In this document: positions 42,109 to 51,581 of the stretch, one piece after another
How positions within the stretch are numbered: position 1 is the stretch's first letter
How the letters are laid out: each line of letters begins with the position of its first letter
Assembly (NCBI GenBank): GCA_938041555.1
Contig: CALIAC010000004.1
Coordinates: 1 to 59,742 of the forward strand
Origin: an uncultured Candidatus Saccharibacteria bacterium
GTDB lineage: Bacteria; Patescibacteriota; Saccharimonadia; Saccharimonadales; Saccharimonadaceae
DNA: 59,742 bases
Direction: 5' to 3'
Translations under genes and position numbers: made by a program
Notes under the pieces: model-generated
Told to the model about the DNA's origin: nothing
The model's database searches: none
What the model saw: the letters and a program-made list of their open reading frames with translations, nothing else

Positions 42109-45100
42109 TTATTTAACAACAACGCAGTCACTACCAAGGATTTGTGCAAGCTCATCCTGTAATCGCTGCTGCGCGTCGACCCGGAATGGCAGGCGAATTG
42201 CCGACGTTTTGTCATCACCGAGCATCATAATAATATCGTGCTGGCCCGGGTTTTGTGTACACAGCTGCTTAAATTTCGTAAGAGCAGCTATATCATCGGG
42301 GTTCTTGACCCGCACATAGACCGTTGGAAGCGTATCAAGCGGTTTGGGCGGCGGCCCCCCTACTGACAATGATGCGGCCGCACGTGCCGATGCTTGTGCT
42401 GAGCGCTGAGTATTTTTTTGCGATGATGACCGGCGGCGCGGCGTAGCTGCTGGGCCGGTTGGTGCAGACATTGTACGGCCAGTTGCCTGGTATTCGGCTA
42501 AGTCGGTATCAGTCACGACGGTGATTTCATTGGCAATTAGCTTCGCTTCATCACCAAGGTTGCCATCACGATCGCGCGCGCTCACCTTGCCACTGGCAGT
42601 AATTACCACATCTTGCTCTAGCTGGCCAGCAAGCTTCTCGTATAAGTTCGGAAAGATAATGATCTCACTCTCACCCGATTTGTCCTCAACTCCCACAAAG
42701 GCCATCTTGCTGCCCGACTTCGTCACAATCGTCCGCAGGCGCGTCACGAGGCCACCGATCGTCACTGTTTGGCCGTCGATCTGTGGTGAGACAGTGCGCA
42801 GTGGCACAGTCTGCTCAGCAAAGAACGTGTCGTAGTTGTCGAGTGGGTGCGCACTAATGTAGAGGCCAATCAGCTCGCGCTCCCACATCAGGCGCTCTTT
42901 GTCGGTGTGTTTGACGGGCGCTGGCTTAAGCTCAATCGACGGCATAACTTCTGTAGAGCTGTCGGCTAGGCTACCGAAGAGGTCGGTCTGGCCGCTCAGC
43001 GCTTCCTTCTGTAATTTACTCGCAAAAGCAAGGACATTCTCAAGATTAAAGAGAAGATCAGAGCGATCACCCAGCGCATCAAAGCCGCCCGATTTAATGA
43101 GCGACTCCCAAACTCGCTTGTTGCATTTACTCGTCGAGACACGCTTGGCAAAGTCTTCCACCGTAGCAAACTTCCCATCGCGGTCACGCATCTTGACGAT
43201 CTCTTCCACTGCTCCCACACCAACACCCTTCACTGCTGCCATACCAAAGCGGATCTGTTTCTTGCCCGGTACCACAGCAAATTCCTCGTATGATTCATTG
43301 ACATCAGGGTTGAGTACCGTCAGGCCCATATGCTTGCACTCGGTGATCTCGATGGCCAGTCGGTCGACGTCATCGTGGTCACTCGTCATCAAGGCTGCCA
43401 TAAAGGCATCGGGGTAGTGCGCCTTGAGATATGCCGTCCAGTAGGCGATGAGCCCGTAGCACGCCGCGTGGCTTTTGTTAAAGCAGTAGTTGGCAAACTC
43501 CTCCAGCTGCGTCCAAAACGTCTCGGCCATCTCACGCGTCGCTCCACCGACCTTCACTGCTCCTTCGACAAACTCCGGCTTGACCTTCTTCATCAGGTCG
43601 ATCTTTTTCTTACCAACGGCCTTACGTAGGGTGTCGGCCTGCCCACCAGTAAAGCCGCACCACTCTTTGGAGATCTGCATAAACTGCTCTTGATAGACCA
43701 AGATACCATAGGTGTTCTCAAGTGAGCTCTTCATCCCCGGATGAAGGTAGGTGATTTCCTCCTCGCCGTGCTTGCGCCGGATAAAACTATCGATAAACTG
43801 CATCGGCCCTGGCCGATACAGCGCCACCATTGCGATGATATCCTCAAAGTGCGACGGCTTGAGGGCGCGCAAATAACGCTTCATCCCAGCCGACTCAAGC
43901 TGGAATACCCCTGTTGTGTCGCCCCGCTGAAAGAGCTTGTACGTTGCTTCGTCATCAAGTGGTAGCGTGGAGAGGTCGATCGTATCACCATAGACTTTGC
44001 GGATGATCCGCATCGCATTGTTAATAATCGATAAGTTCGATAGGCCAAGGAAGTCCATCTTGAGCAAGCCAAGATCCTCTACCTCGCCCATCGGGAACTG
44101 CGTCGCCACGACACCTTTCTGCGCCTGCTCAAGCGGGATATATTTGACAAGCTCGTCGGGCGCAATCACCACACCACACGCGTGCACCCCATGGCTGCGA
44201 ATTGTCCCCTCTAACTGAATGGCATAATCAAAAACTTGCTTAGCAGTTGGGTTCGTCTCGTATTCGTGCTTAAGGTCAGGATCTTCCTTCGTGCTAATTG
44301 CCAGCGGAATGTGCCGCCCCTGGGCAGGTGGTGGTACCATCTTAGCTAGGCGGTCACTTTCAGCATACGGCACCTCCAACACACGTGCGACATCACGCAC
44401 CGCCGCCCGGGCCGCCATCTTACCAAAGGTGACAATATTACTGACGTGGTCGTGACCATATTTATTTGCACAGTAGTCGATTACCTCATCGCGCCGCGTA
44501 TCCTGGATGTCGACATCGATATCAGGCATGCTAATGCGGTCGGGGTTAAGAAACCGCTCGAAGAGTAGACCGTACTTGAGTGGGTCAAGATCAGTGATAT
44601 TAAGCGCATAGGCAATGATCGACCCCGCGGCGCTACCTCGACCTGGCCCAAAGACAATCCCCTGGCTCTTGCCCCAGTTGATGAAGTCCTGCACGATGAG
44701 GAAATACCCTTCATACCCCATGCTTGCCATGACGCCCAGCTCCATCCTGGCCCGCTCACGCACGTCATCAGCCAAGGTAGGGATAATCTGCTCAGGGAGC
44801 TGATCGGCAGTATCTTCGGGCTTTGCACCATTGTAGCGCTGGGCCAGGCCACGATACACCAGCTTATGCAGGTAGCTATGCTCACTCGTTTCACCCTCAG
44901 GTAATGGGTATTTTGGGATGAGGATTTTACCCAGCTCGATATCAACATTACAGCGGTCGGCAATCTGCTTGGTGTTGGTAATAGCCTCGGGTAGCTCTCT
45001 TCCCCAGCGAGCAATGATATCGCGCGGGTCAGTCAGATGGAGCTCGAAGTCTTTCAGACTCATCCGCTTTTCGTCACTCAAAAACGAGCCTGTCCCCACG

Positions 45101-45813
45101 CAGAGTAATATCTCATGCGCATCCTGGAAGTCATGCGTCAAGTAGTGGCCGTCGCAGGTCACCACTAGAGGGATGTCCAGCTCCTCAGCCATGCGGCGCA
45201 GACCATCGTTAATCTTCGCCTGCACATCCCAGTGCGTATTGGACTCGGGGTGACCATGGTCTTGCAACTCAAGGTAATAGCGGTCGCCAAATACACCCTT
45301 GTACCATTGAGCAATCTCGACCGCCTTGGCATAGTCATCATAGCGCAGCGCCTCACCTATCTCACCACTCGCACAGCCGCTTAGGACAATCAGCCCTTCG
45401 TTGAGCTCCTCTAAGAGATCATGATCAATCCGCGGCTTATAGTACATCCCCTCTAGATTTGCCTTTGTACTCAGCCGCATCAGGTTGTGATACCCCTGAT
45501 TATTCATCGCAATGATGGTCAGGTGGTAGCGCATCTTATCTTTGGCGGGATCACGGTCGAAGCGCGATCGAGCGGCAACGTACGCTTCAATGCCAAGGAT
45601 CGGCTTGATGCCCGCCGCCTTGGCTGTCTTGTAATAGTCAAGCACCCCACTCATCGTCCCGTGGTCAGTAATGGCCGCTGCCGTCATGCCATAATCCTTA
45701 ACAGTACTGACAAGGTCGCCAATTTTCGTCAAGCCATCAAGCAGGGAGTGATGGGTATGGTTGTGCAGGTGAACAAAATCCGATGGTTGCAAAGCTGATG
45801 CGTGAGAAGTCAT
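42109..45813 (-). CDS. dnaE: DNA polymerase III subunit alpha
   Basis: Replicative polymerase, DnaE type, 1234 residues. N-terminal PHP domain (HLHNHTHHSLLDG from residue 15), polymerase core with the catalytic Asp pair in PDIDVDIQDTRRDEV, HhH region with ASMGYEGYF upstream, and a C-terminal OB fold (VTIGGLVTRLRTIVTKSG) followed by a Ser/Ala/Arg linker and tau-binding-like tail. Its start has both AAGGAGG and a -10 box (TATACT) only 8 nt before the ATG. Confidence 0.97.
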   Translation of the reverse strand: MTSHASALQPSDFVHLHNHTHHSLLDGLTKIGDLVSTVKDYGMTAAAITDHGTMSGVLDYYKTAKAAGIKPILGIEAYVAARSRFDRDPAKDKMRYHLTIIAMNNQGYHNLMRLSTKANLEGMYYKPRIDHDLLEELNEGLIVLSGCASGEIGEALRYDDYAKAVEIAQWYKGVFGDRYYLELQDHGHPESNTHWDVQAKINDGLRRMAEELDIPLVVTCDGHYLTHDFQDAHEILLCVGTGSFLSDEKRMSLKDFELHLTDPRDIIARWGRELPEAITNTKQIADRCNVDIELGKILIPKYPLPEGETSEHSYLHKLVYRGLAQRYNGAKPEDTADQLPEQIIPTLADDVRERARMELGVMASMGYEGYFLIVQDFINWGKSQGIVFGPGRGSAAGSIIAYALNITDLDPLKYGLLFERFLNPDRISMPDIDVDIQDTRRDEVIDYCANKYGHDHVSNIVTFGKMAARAAVRDVARVLEVPYAESDRLAKMVPPPAQGRHIPLAISTKEDPDLKHEYETNPTAKQVFDYAIQLEGTIRSHGVHACGVVIAPDELVKYIPLEQAQKGVVATQFPMGEVEDLGLLKMDFLGLSNLSIINNAMRIIRKVYGDTIDLSTLPLDDEATYKLFQRGDTTGVFQLESAGMKRYLRALKPSHFEDIIAMVALYRPGPMQFIDSFIRRKHGEEEITYLHPGMKSSLENTYGILVYQEQFMQISKEWCGFTGGQADTLRKAVGKKKIDLMKKVKPEFVEGAVKVGGATREMAETFWTQLEEFANYCFNKSHAACYGLIAYWTAYLKAHYPDAFMAALMTSDHDDVDRLAIEITECKHMGLTVLNPDVNESYEEFAVVPGKKQIRFGMAAVKGVGVGAVEEIVKMRDRDGKFATVEDFAKRVSTSKCNKRVWESLIKSGGFDALGDRSDLLFNLENVLAFASKLQKEALSGQTDLFGSLADSSTEVMPSIELKPAPVKHTDKERLMWERELIGLYISAHPLDNYDTFFAEQTVPLRTVSPQIDGQTVTIGGLVTRLRTIVTKSGSKMAFVGVEDKSGESEIIIFPNLYEKLAGQLEQDVVITASGKVSARDRDGNLGDEAKLIANEITVVTDTDLAEYQATGRTMSAPTGPAATPRRRSSSQKNTQRSAQASARAAASLSVGGPPPKPLDTLPTVYVRVKNPDDIAALTKFKQLCTQNPGQHDIIMMLGDDKTSAIRLPFRVDAQQRLQDELAQILGSDCVVVK

Positions 45814-45821
45814 ACCTCCTT

Positions 45822-45827
45822 AGTATA
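45822..45827 (-). promoter_or_regulatory. -10 box of dnaE
   Basis: TATACT, separated from ATG at 45813 only by the 8-nt AAGGAGGT. A start at normal distance would remove most of that ribosome binding site, unless an upstream promoter is also used. Confidence 0.45.
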
Positions 45828-45920
45828 GCAAATGAACGAGCGATAAGGCCAACACTCCATCGTTGTGATTAGCAAAAAACAAACTCAACTACTCTCGCGT
45901 TGCGTGCGCCAGTCGTTCAT

Positions 45921-45939
45921 CACTCCATCTAGTGGAGTG
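45921..45939. repeat. Palindrome upstream of dnaE
   Basis: CACTCCA (45921-45927) and TGGAGTG (45933-45939) around TCTAG. A partial copy, ACACTCCATC, lies at about 45853-45862. Possible operator or weak terminator in the 175-nt gap between dnaE and the DUF5665 gene. Confidence 0.3.
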
Positions 45940-45988
45940 TGACGATCTACTGCAGAATAAATGGGGAGCCTTACCCCCGTATAGCATA

Positions 45989-46339
45989 TCAGTGCCGTGC
46001 GTTCATCACTTTAATAACACTATCAATGAAGTCTGCCAAGCCTGGCACCAAGAGACCAATAGCATTGAGCAGCCAAACAAACAGTGCCACAAGAATCGTC
46101 CCGCCAAGCACGCTTCCGAGGCCAAAAAATATCCCGCGGATGAAGTTCATTTTGTAGACTTCTGCGCGGCTTCGATGAAAATCGTAAAATAAATCCTCGA
46201 GGGTAGCCTTGCGTGCATCGGTCTCGTTGGCTTGTTTGACCTGCCGTGTAAGCTCGGCAACTGGCCCAGGATGATCATGCCTCTCACAAGTCGCTGACTT
46301 GTCTGATGGGCGCTGTGACGGTAGTGATTGCTCTGTCAT
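45989..46339 (-). CDS. DUF5665-like membrane protein
   Basis: 116 residues. A polar N-terminus (1-60) is followed by YDFHRSRAEVYKMNFIRGI and two membrane helices with the Gly-rich FFGLGSVLGGTILVAL (about 70-90) and the VPGLADFIDSVI end. This pattern matches small conserved membrane proteins of CPR bacteria annotated DUF5665, function unknown. A long hairpin (46351-46396) stands 11 nt before the ATG at 46339 and may affect expression. Confidence 0.7.
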   Translation of the reverse strand: MTEQSLPSQRPSDKSATCERHDHPGPVAELTRQVKQANETDARKATLEDLFYDFHRSRAEVYKMNFIRGIFFGLGSVLGGTILVALFVWLLNAIGLLVPGLADFIDSVIKVMNARH

Positions 46340-46350
46340 AATAATTGCAA

Positions 46351-46396
46351 GGGTGCGGCGAGCTTGCTCCCCCCTAGGAGAATACTCGCCGTACCC
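46351..46396. terminator. Long stable hairpin between YtxH-like and DUF5665 genes
   Basis: 12-bp stem 46351-46362 with 46385-46396 (one G-U pair), closed further by CTCC/GGAG (46367-46370/46377-46380). No clear T-run on either side. It may be a terminator, a processing site or a leader structure for the 46339 gene. Confidence 0.5.
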
Positions 46397-46400
46397 ATTT

Positions 46401-46416
46401 GTAGCCTACAGGCTAC
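46401..46416. terminator. Small hairpin across the YtxH-like stop codon
   Basis: GTAGCC (46401-46406) pairs with GGCTAC (46411-46416). The stop codon of the YtxH-like gene lies in the stem. Confidence 0.4.
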
Positions 46417-46691
46417 TTTTTACCCTTCGCAAACTCGTCGCGAGCACTGCGCAAAGCACGGTCACTGCGGTCGTGCAGGTCGCGAGCAGCATCACGTGCT
46501 TCATAGTACACCTTCTCGCCCTTAGCGCGCAATTCGTCACCCTTTGTAGCAGCATCTTGCTTGAGCTCACGTGCTTTTTTCTTAAGGTCGGTTCGCGTTT
46601 CTTTACCCGACTTTGGTGCCGTCAATAGACCAGCTACCACACCAGCAGCAGCACCGAGGACCGCACCAAGGACAAATTTACCTTTCGACAT
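46413..46691 (-). CDS. YtxH-domain protein
   Basis: 92 residues: a Gly/Ala-rich membrane helix (FVLGAVLGAAAGVVAGLL, about 6-23), the conserved TAPKSGKETR turn, then a long Lys/Asp/Ala-rich amphipathic helix. YtxH proteins are stress-linked envelope proteins of unknown activity. AAAGGAG precedes the start. It is directly downstream of a DUF948-like gene (15 nt), a pairing often seen in Firmicutes. Confidence 0.85.
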   Translation of the reverse strand: MSKGKFVLGAVLGAAAGVVAGLLTAPKSGKETRTDLKKKARELKQDAATKGDELRAKGEKVYYEARDAARDLHDRSDRALRSARDEFAKGKK

Positions 46692-46705
46692 TCTTATATT
46701 CTCCT

Positions 46706-46960
46706 TTATCGATTACGTTTGGTAATAAACAATTTTTTGATCGAAGACATAGCCGTCTTAGCTAGCCAAAATGGCGAAGTAAATCGGGTGATATTATCAG
46801 TTGTTGTCTCGAGGTTGGTTGCCACGCGCTCAGCTAATTCTGCCACTGCACTAATCCGCTTAGTAATACGAATCAATATAACCGTCAAGACAATCGCAAG
46901 CACCAGCAGCAGCGCCAGCAATACCGATAACATGATAACTAATATCTGGGCCCACTCCAT
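46706..46960 (-). CDS. DUF948-like small membrane protein
   Basis: 84 residues: one membrane helix (about 5-30) followed by an amphipathic helix (KRISAVAELAERVATNLETT) and a basic tail. It fits the short DUF948/YtxG-type partner of YtxH. AAAGGAG with a 7-nt spacer precedes ATG at 46960. Confidence 0.65.
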   Translation of the reverse strand: MEWAQILVIMLSVLLALLLVLAIVLTVILIRITKRISAVAELAERVATNLETTTDNITRFTSPFWLAKTAMSSIKKLFITKRNR

Positions 46961-46992
46961 GCGGTATCTCCTTTATGTTAGTAGCATATATA

Positions 46993-47898
46993 CTATGCCT
47001 GAGTATCAGTATAGCGAGCCCGCAGGTATTTTGCAAACTCTGGGCCAAGCACGGGGTCTTTGAGGCCAAAATCCACGACGGTCTTGAGGTACTCTAGCTT
47101 ATCACCAGTGTCATAATATGTACCGTTGGTAATCTCCACGCCAAAGAACGCGTGGCTGTCATCAATCATCCGCTGCATAATAGGCTGAACAGTAAATTCG
47201 CCATGCCCATCAAAATGCTCTTTCGCGTGCTCAAGATAGCTAAAGAATTCGCCAGGCAAAATATAGCTACTGACACTAGCGAGGTCAGATGGCGCATTAG
47301 CCTTACCTGGCTTTTCAACGATGTTGCTCATCTTAATAATGCCATCCGATAGCTGCTGACCAGCCACAACGCCGTAGCGATCAAACTCAGCATCATCGAC
47401 GATCTTTTTGCACGACAACACCGCCCCATCGAGCTCCTGCGATGCAGCAATCATCTGCTGGAAGCGGCTTGGGCTAGCAGCAATGAAGTCGTCGGCAAAG
47501 GTGTAGATGACAGGCTCGTCGCGGTTGATGAGGTGCGCTGCACAAGCCAGTGGCGTTGCGTTGCCGTATGGGCCCTTTTGGCGGATGTAGATAAAGTTTG
47601 CCATCTCCGATAATTGCTTGACGGTATCAATCAGTGGCTGCTTCTTTGGCCCACCAGCCCGAAGGTTGGCTAGTAGATCCTCATTTGGCACATCAAAGTG
47701 GTCTTCGATCGCACGCTTATTAGCACTCCCCACAATGATAATATCGCGGATCCCCGCCTGGACGAGCTCTTCCACCACATACTGGATGATTGGCTTATCA
47801 ATCAGCGGCATCATCTCCTTAGGCATCGCCTTGGTCTGAGGCAAGAACCGCGTACCAAAACCCGCGGCGGCGATGATTGCTTTTGTTGGTCGTTTCAT
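46993..47898 (-). CDS. galU: UTP-glucose-1-phosphate uridylyltransferase
   Basis: Makes UDP-glucose for surface polysaccharide or glycolipid. 301 residues. Nucleotide-binding AAAGFGTRFLPQTKAMPKEM (about 10-29), then DKPIIQYVVEE, TFADDF (Asp for the metal) and EKPGKANAPS with the active Lys. AAGGAG with a 7-nt spacer supports ATG at 47898. It is probably cotranscribed with the gat genes upstream and the DUF948/YtxH genes downstream. Confidence 0.95.
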   Translation of the reverse strand: MKRPTKAIIAAAGFGTRFLPQTKAMPKEMMPLIDKPIIQYVVEELVQAGIRDIIIVGSANKRAIEDHFDVPNEDLLANLRAGGPKKQPLIDTVKQLSEMANFIYIRQKGPYGNATPLACAAHLINRDEPVIYTFADDFIAASPSRFQQMIAASQELDGAVLSCKKIVDDAEFDRYGVVAGQQLSDGIIKMSNIVEKPGKANAPSDLASVSSYILPGEFFSYLEHAKEHFDGHGEFTVQPIMQRMIDDSHAFFGVEITNGTYYDTGDKLEYLKTVVDFGLKDPVLGPEFAKYLRARYTDTQA

Positions 47899-47928
47899 TA
47901 TGATTCTCCTTGTATATCCTTTAGTTGC

Positions 47929-49440
47929 TCACTTCAGCCTCTCACGAATCAGTTTCTGCGCCAGAGCTGGATTAGCTTTGCCGCGGGATCGCTTCATGAC
48001 TTGCCCGACGAGGTAACCAATTGCCTTATCCTTGCCAGCCTTGATATCGGCAATGGACGCTGCACTGGCTGGGTCATTCATCACCTCATCGACAATTGCG
48101 CCAATCGCCCCCTCATCTGACACCTGGAGCAAGTTCTTTGCCTCAGCAATTGCCTCAGGCATCGTACCAGTATATTGCTCGTCAAAGAGGTCGAGAAAGA
48201 GCTCCTTCGCGCCAGTTGAGCTGACTTTATTGTCCTCCACCAATTGCGAGAGCAGCAAGAGCCGCCGCGGCCCAACAAAACCCGACTCCACCTTACTCAT
48301 ATCCATCAACTCTTCTGGTGTGGAGGCAAACCAATTGAATATCCGCTTGACAAGCCGTCGATACACCGACTCATCAACGCCAAGGCTTTGCAAAACAGAC
48401 GCAGCATTATGCTCGAGCGGGTAGATATCACTCAGCAAAATAGCCAGTGGCTGATGACTGAGCACAGTATTAACCACCGAGTTATCCAGCGCAAGACTCT
48501 GCCACTGCGCACGGTATTCACCTGGCATCGTCGGCACATCCTGCTGGACACGGGCGATCTCTTCGTCCGTCAAGACAATCGGTGGAATGTCTGGGTCGGG
48601 CATGTAGCGATAGTCCTGTGCATCTTCTTTGCTGCGCTGGCTCGTGGTGATGCCTTTGTCGTCGCTCCAGCCACGGGTCTCTTGTACAACGCGCTCACCG
48701 CGCTCGAGCAGATCCGCCTGACGTGCAAATTCATACTCAACCGCCTTTTCTACACTACGGAAGCTATTGAGATTCTTCACTTCGGCACGCGTCCCAAGCT
48801 GATCTGAACTCTTTGGTGCGATCGAGATATTAACGTCAAAGCGCATATTACCATGGTAGAGATCACCGTGTGTGACGCCAGCATAGGTCATGAGCTTGTG
48901 AAGCTCTGCTGCGTAGGCACGGGCCTCGGCTGCTGAGTGAATATCAGGCTGTGAGACAATCTCGATCAGTGGTGTGCCCGCTCGGTTGAGGTCAACTAGT
49001 GAGTAGCCATCGTGGTGTGTTAGCTTACCAGCATCTTCCTCCATGTGAGCATGGTCGATCCGGACGCGCGTGGTACTGCCATCATCGAGCGGCACATCCA
49101 CATAGCCAGCCAAGATAATTGGCTGGTACATCTGGCTCGTCTGGTAGCCTTTCGGCAGATCTGGATAGAAATAATGCTTACGATCGAAGCGCGAAATACG
49201 AGCGATGGGCGCATTGAGTGCCTTGCCAGCCCGAATCGCAAGATCGACAGCGTGACGATTCAGGACTGGTAGCATGCCAGGTAGGCCGAAATCGATTGGA
49301 TGGACTTTGCTGTTAGGCTCGGCATCGCGGGCGTCATTGTCTGCTGGACTGAAGAGTTTTGTGTCTGTTGCCAGCTGTACGTGACATTCGATACCAATCG
49401 TCACTTCATATTTTTGCAAAACATCGTGAGAAACTGCCAT
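47929..49440 (-). CDS. gatB: Aspartyl/glutamyl-tRNA amidotransferase subunit B
   Basis: 503 residues. Kinase-like catalytic core with TIGIECHVQL, KHYFYPDLPKGYQTSQ, and the GatB/YqeY tail domain (about 350-503) that binds tRNA. With GatA and GatC it converts Glu-tRNA-Gln (and possibly Asp-tRNA-Asn) to the amidated form. This is the indirect route used when GlnRS is absent. Confidence 0.96.
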   Translation of the reverse strand: MAVSHDVLQKYEVTIGIECHVQLATDTKLFSPADNDARDAEPNSKVHPIDFGLPGMLPVLNRHAVDLAIRAGKALNAPIARISRFDRKHYFYPDLPKGYQTSQMYQPIILAGYVDVPLDDGSTTRVRIDHAHMEEDAGKLTHHDGYSLVDLNRAGTPLIEIVSQPDIHSAAEARAYAAELHKLMTYAGVTHGDLYHGNMRFDVNISIAPKSSDQLGTRAEVKNLNSFRSVEKAVEYEFARQADLLERGERVVQETRGWSDDKGITTSQRSKEDAQDYRYMPDPDIPPIVLTDEEIARVQQDVPTMPGEYRAQWQSLALDNSVVNTVLSHQPLAILLSDIYPLEHNAASVLQSLGVDESVYRRLVKRIFNWFASTPEELMDMSKVESGFVGPRRLLLLSQLVEDNKVSSTGAKELFLDLFDEQYTGTMPEAIAEAKNLLQVSDEGAIGAIVDEVMNDPASAASIADIKAGKDKAIGYLVGQVMKRSRGKANPALAQKLIRERLK

Positions 49441-49442
49441 AA

Positions 49443-49862
49443 TTATATCGCTCCCAAATCCTTTAACCCCTGTTTATACGCGGCTAATGCCCGCAAGGCA
49501 ATCTCGCGCGAGAGCCGCACATTAGCCTCGTGCGCCAGCTTGTTGCGCACCTTGTGAGCACCCCATACGTGGTTGCTATTACTCCATTGTTCGCGGGCTG
49601 ACTTCATGCGCTCACCCATCGTGTCACCAGCAAAGCCACGCTCGCGCAGAGCAAGATCAAGCAACTTATCTGCCTCGAAGATAGCCAGCTGATACGTGCC
49701 AATGTTAGATTTGTCGAGGCTATTCTCAATGGCAAGCCAGCGCGCTTGGTATTTTTCGACATTGAGCACCTTGCCGCCCTGACGCGTCAGTGCAACAACA
49801 GCAGCCAAGATTGCAGCAATGATAATAATACCCACCAGAAGGATCGTCACACCACCAGACAT
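49443..49862 (-). CDS. Membrane-anchored HEPN-like protein inside the gat operon
   Basis: 139 residues: one N-terminal membrane helix (about 5-27) and a soluble helical domain. Near the C-terminus lies HKVRNKLAHE (103-112), in which Arg106-Asn107 and His111 match the Rx4-6H (RNxxxH) motif of HEPN domains, many of which are RNases or toxin components. Its ATG overlaps the gatA stop (TAATG) and gatB starts 2 nt after it ends, so it is locked into the operon. Function unknown. A HEPN fold is an inference from the motif and helicity. Confidence 0.65.
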   Translation of the reverse strand: MSGGVTILLVGIIIIAAILAAVVALTRQGGKVLNVEKYQARWLAIENSLDKSNIGTYQLAIFEADKLLDLALRERGFAGDTMGERMKSAREQWSNSNHVWGAHKVRNKLAHEANVRLSREIALRALAAYKQGLKDLGAI

Positions 49863-51271
49863 TAGGCGCTCCTTTCTGTAGCCGCTTGGGATGCTACGGC
49901 AAGCAGCGTTGCATCACTCTGCATGGGGCCAATCAACTGGGCACCGATTGGCAGGCCCGCCTGGCTCACTCCAGCTGGCACATTCAGTGCAGGTAAGCCT
50001 GCCAGACTGGCTGGCACTGTCATGATATCCGCGAGATACATCTTAAGCGGGTCGTCGCTGTTTTCGCCAAGACCAAAGGCAGGAGTAGGTGCTGTTGGCA
50101 AAAGAAGCATGTCGTATTGCTCAAACAGAGCGTTAAATTCGTTGATGAGCAGCGTCCGCGCTTTTTGCGCCTGGAGATAGTACGCATCGAAGTACCCACT
50201 ACTCAGCACGTAGCTCCCAATCATAATGCGCCGCTTATTCTCTGGCATAAAGCCTTCGTCGCGGCTCCGGCCATAGAGCTCGGCCAGTGTCTTGACCCCC
50301 TCAGCCCGGTAACCATAGCGCACGCCATCGTAGCGTGCCAAGTTACTTGAAATCTCGGCCGGTACAACAATGTAGTAGATAGCAAGGGCATGCTGAAGCA
50401 TCGGCATACTCACTGTCTCAATAGTATGGCCGTGCGATCGCAGCGTATCGGCATACTGGCTGACCGCCTGACGCACCTCAGCATCAACGCCATCACCCAT
50501 TGCTTCGCTGATGATACCGATCTTCAGCTGTTGCGGCGTCTCTGCCGCGGGCGCGAAGAAGTCGGGCAGCGTCGTCATATCCTTCGGGTCTTGGCCAGCC
50601 ATGACGTTCATCACCACAGCAATATCCTCAGCGCTACGTGCAAAGCAGCCCATCGTATCAGTGCTCGAGGCCATTGCCACGACACCATAGCGGCTCGCTG
50701 TGCCGTAGGTTGGCTTGATACCATACACTCCATTAAAACTGGCAGGCTGACGAATCGAGCCTCCGGTATCCGTCCCTAAGGCAAATGGCACAATGTCGAG
50801 CGCCGTCACTACGGCCGAACCACCACTACTACCACCAGCGACTTTCGTCTTATCGACAGCGTTGTGTGTAGCGCCAAAGTATGAGTTCTCTGTGCTCCCG
50901 CCATGCGCAAAGGCATCGAGGTTACTCTTGCCAATGCAGATCGCCCCAGCTGCTTCAAGCTTATCTACCACTGTTGCTTGGAGAGGTGTATCAAAATTCT
51001 CAAGCATCTTGCTGGCTGCCGTACTGGGTGCACCATACGCAAGATAATTATCTTTAACGACAAATGGCACACCAGCCAGCACCCCAACGTTCTCACCCCG
51101 AGCCAGTGCCTCATCAATTTCTTGTGCCCGCTGCAACGCCCGCTCCTCTGTCAGGCTCAGCAGGGCGTGGTATTCCTTAGCGTCACGCGCCCGTTGTAAA
51201 GCCGCTTGTACCTGGGCAGTAGCCGATGTCTGGCCTTGTTTGATCTGAGCAACTCTCTCTGTAATATTCAT
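49862..51271 (-). CDS. gatA: Aspartyl/glutamyl-tRNA amidotransferase subunit A
   Basis: Amidase that releases ammonia from glutamine. The Ser-cisSer-Lys triad is visible: Lys73 (VVKDN), Ser148 (AGGSSGGS) and Ser172 (GTDTGGSIRQP). 469 residues, normal. It starts 1 nt after the gatC stop and overlaps the next gene. Confidence 0.97.
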   Translation of the reverse strand: MNITERVAQIKQGQTSATAQVQAALQRARDAKEYHALLSLTEERALQRAQEIDEALARGENVGVLAGVPFVVKDNYLAYGAPSTAASKMLENFDTPLQATVVDKLEAAGAICIGKSNLDAFAHGGSTENSYFGATHNAVDKTKVAGGSSGGSAVVTALDIVPFALGTDTGGSIRQPASFNGVYGIKPTYGTASRYGVVAMASSTDTMGCFARSAEDIAVVMNVMAGQDPKDMTTLPDFFAPAAETPQQLKIGIISEAMGDGVDAEVRQAVSQYADTLRSHGHTIETVSMPMLQHALAIYYIVVPAEISSNLARYDGVRYGYRAEGVKTLAELYGRSRDEGFMPENKRRIMIGSYVLSSGYFDAYYLQAQKARTLLINEFNALFEQYDMLLLPTAPTPAFGLGENSDDPLKMYLADIMTVPASLAGLPALNVPAGVSQAGLPIGAQLIGPMQSDATLLAVASQAATERSA

Positions 51272-51272
51272 A

Positions 51273-51566
51273 TCACAACACCTTCGGTACTTTTACACAC
51301 TTATCTGCCTGCTCGGCGGCTAGCCCCAATAGCTGCTCGCGCGATACATCGCTGGCATCTATTGTGTCGGGCCGCCACACATTAGTCAGGCCAGTTACTT
51401 GGTAGGTTGGCTCGACACCAGTCGTGTCGAGGGTGGATAGCTGCTCGATGTAGTGCAGGATATCCTCGAGGTTTTGGCGCAGCGCGGCAACGTCGGCTGA
51501 ATCACCAAGACTAATCGAACTTAATTGTGCAAGGTGCTGCACATCTTCAGTGGTAATACTACTCAT
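51273..51566 (-). CDS. gatC: Aspartyl/glutamyl-tRNA amidotransferase subunit C
   Basis: 97-residue belt subunit that stabilises GatA-GatB: starts MSSITTEDVQHLAQLSSISL, with LEDILHYIEQLSTLDTTGVEP and a C-terminal KVPKVL. The frame is open for 19 more codons upstream, but a TACAAT box lies there and the ATG at 51566 gives the family's normal N-terminus. First gene of gatC-gatA-HEPN-gatB. Confidence 0.95.
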   Translation of the reverse strand: MSSITTEDVQHLAQLSSISLGDSADVAALRQNLEDILHYIEQLSTLDTTGVEPTYQVTGLTNVWRPDTIDASDVSREQLLGLAAEQADKCVKVPKVL

Positions 51567-51575
51567 TATGGATAT

Positions 51576-51581
51576 ATTGTA
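51576..51581 (-). promoter_or_regulatory. -10 box of the gat operon
   Basis: TACAAT, 9 nt before the gatC ATG. Confidence 0.5.
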
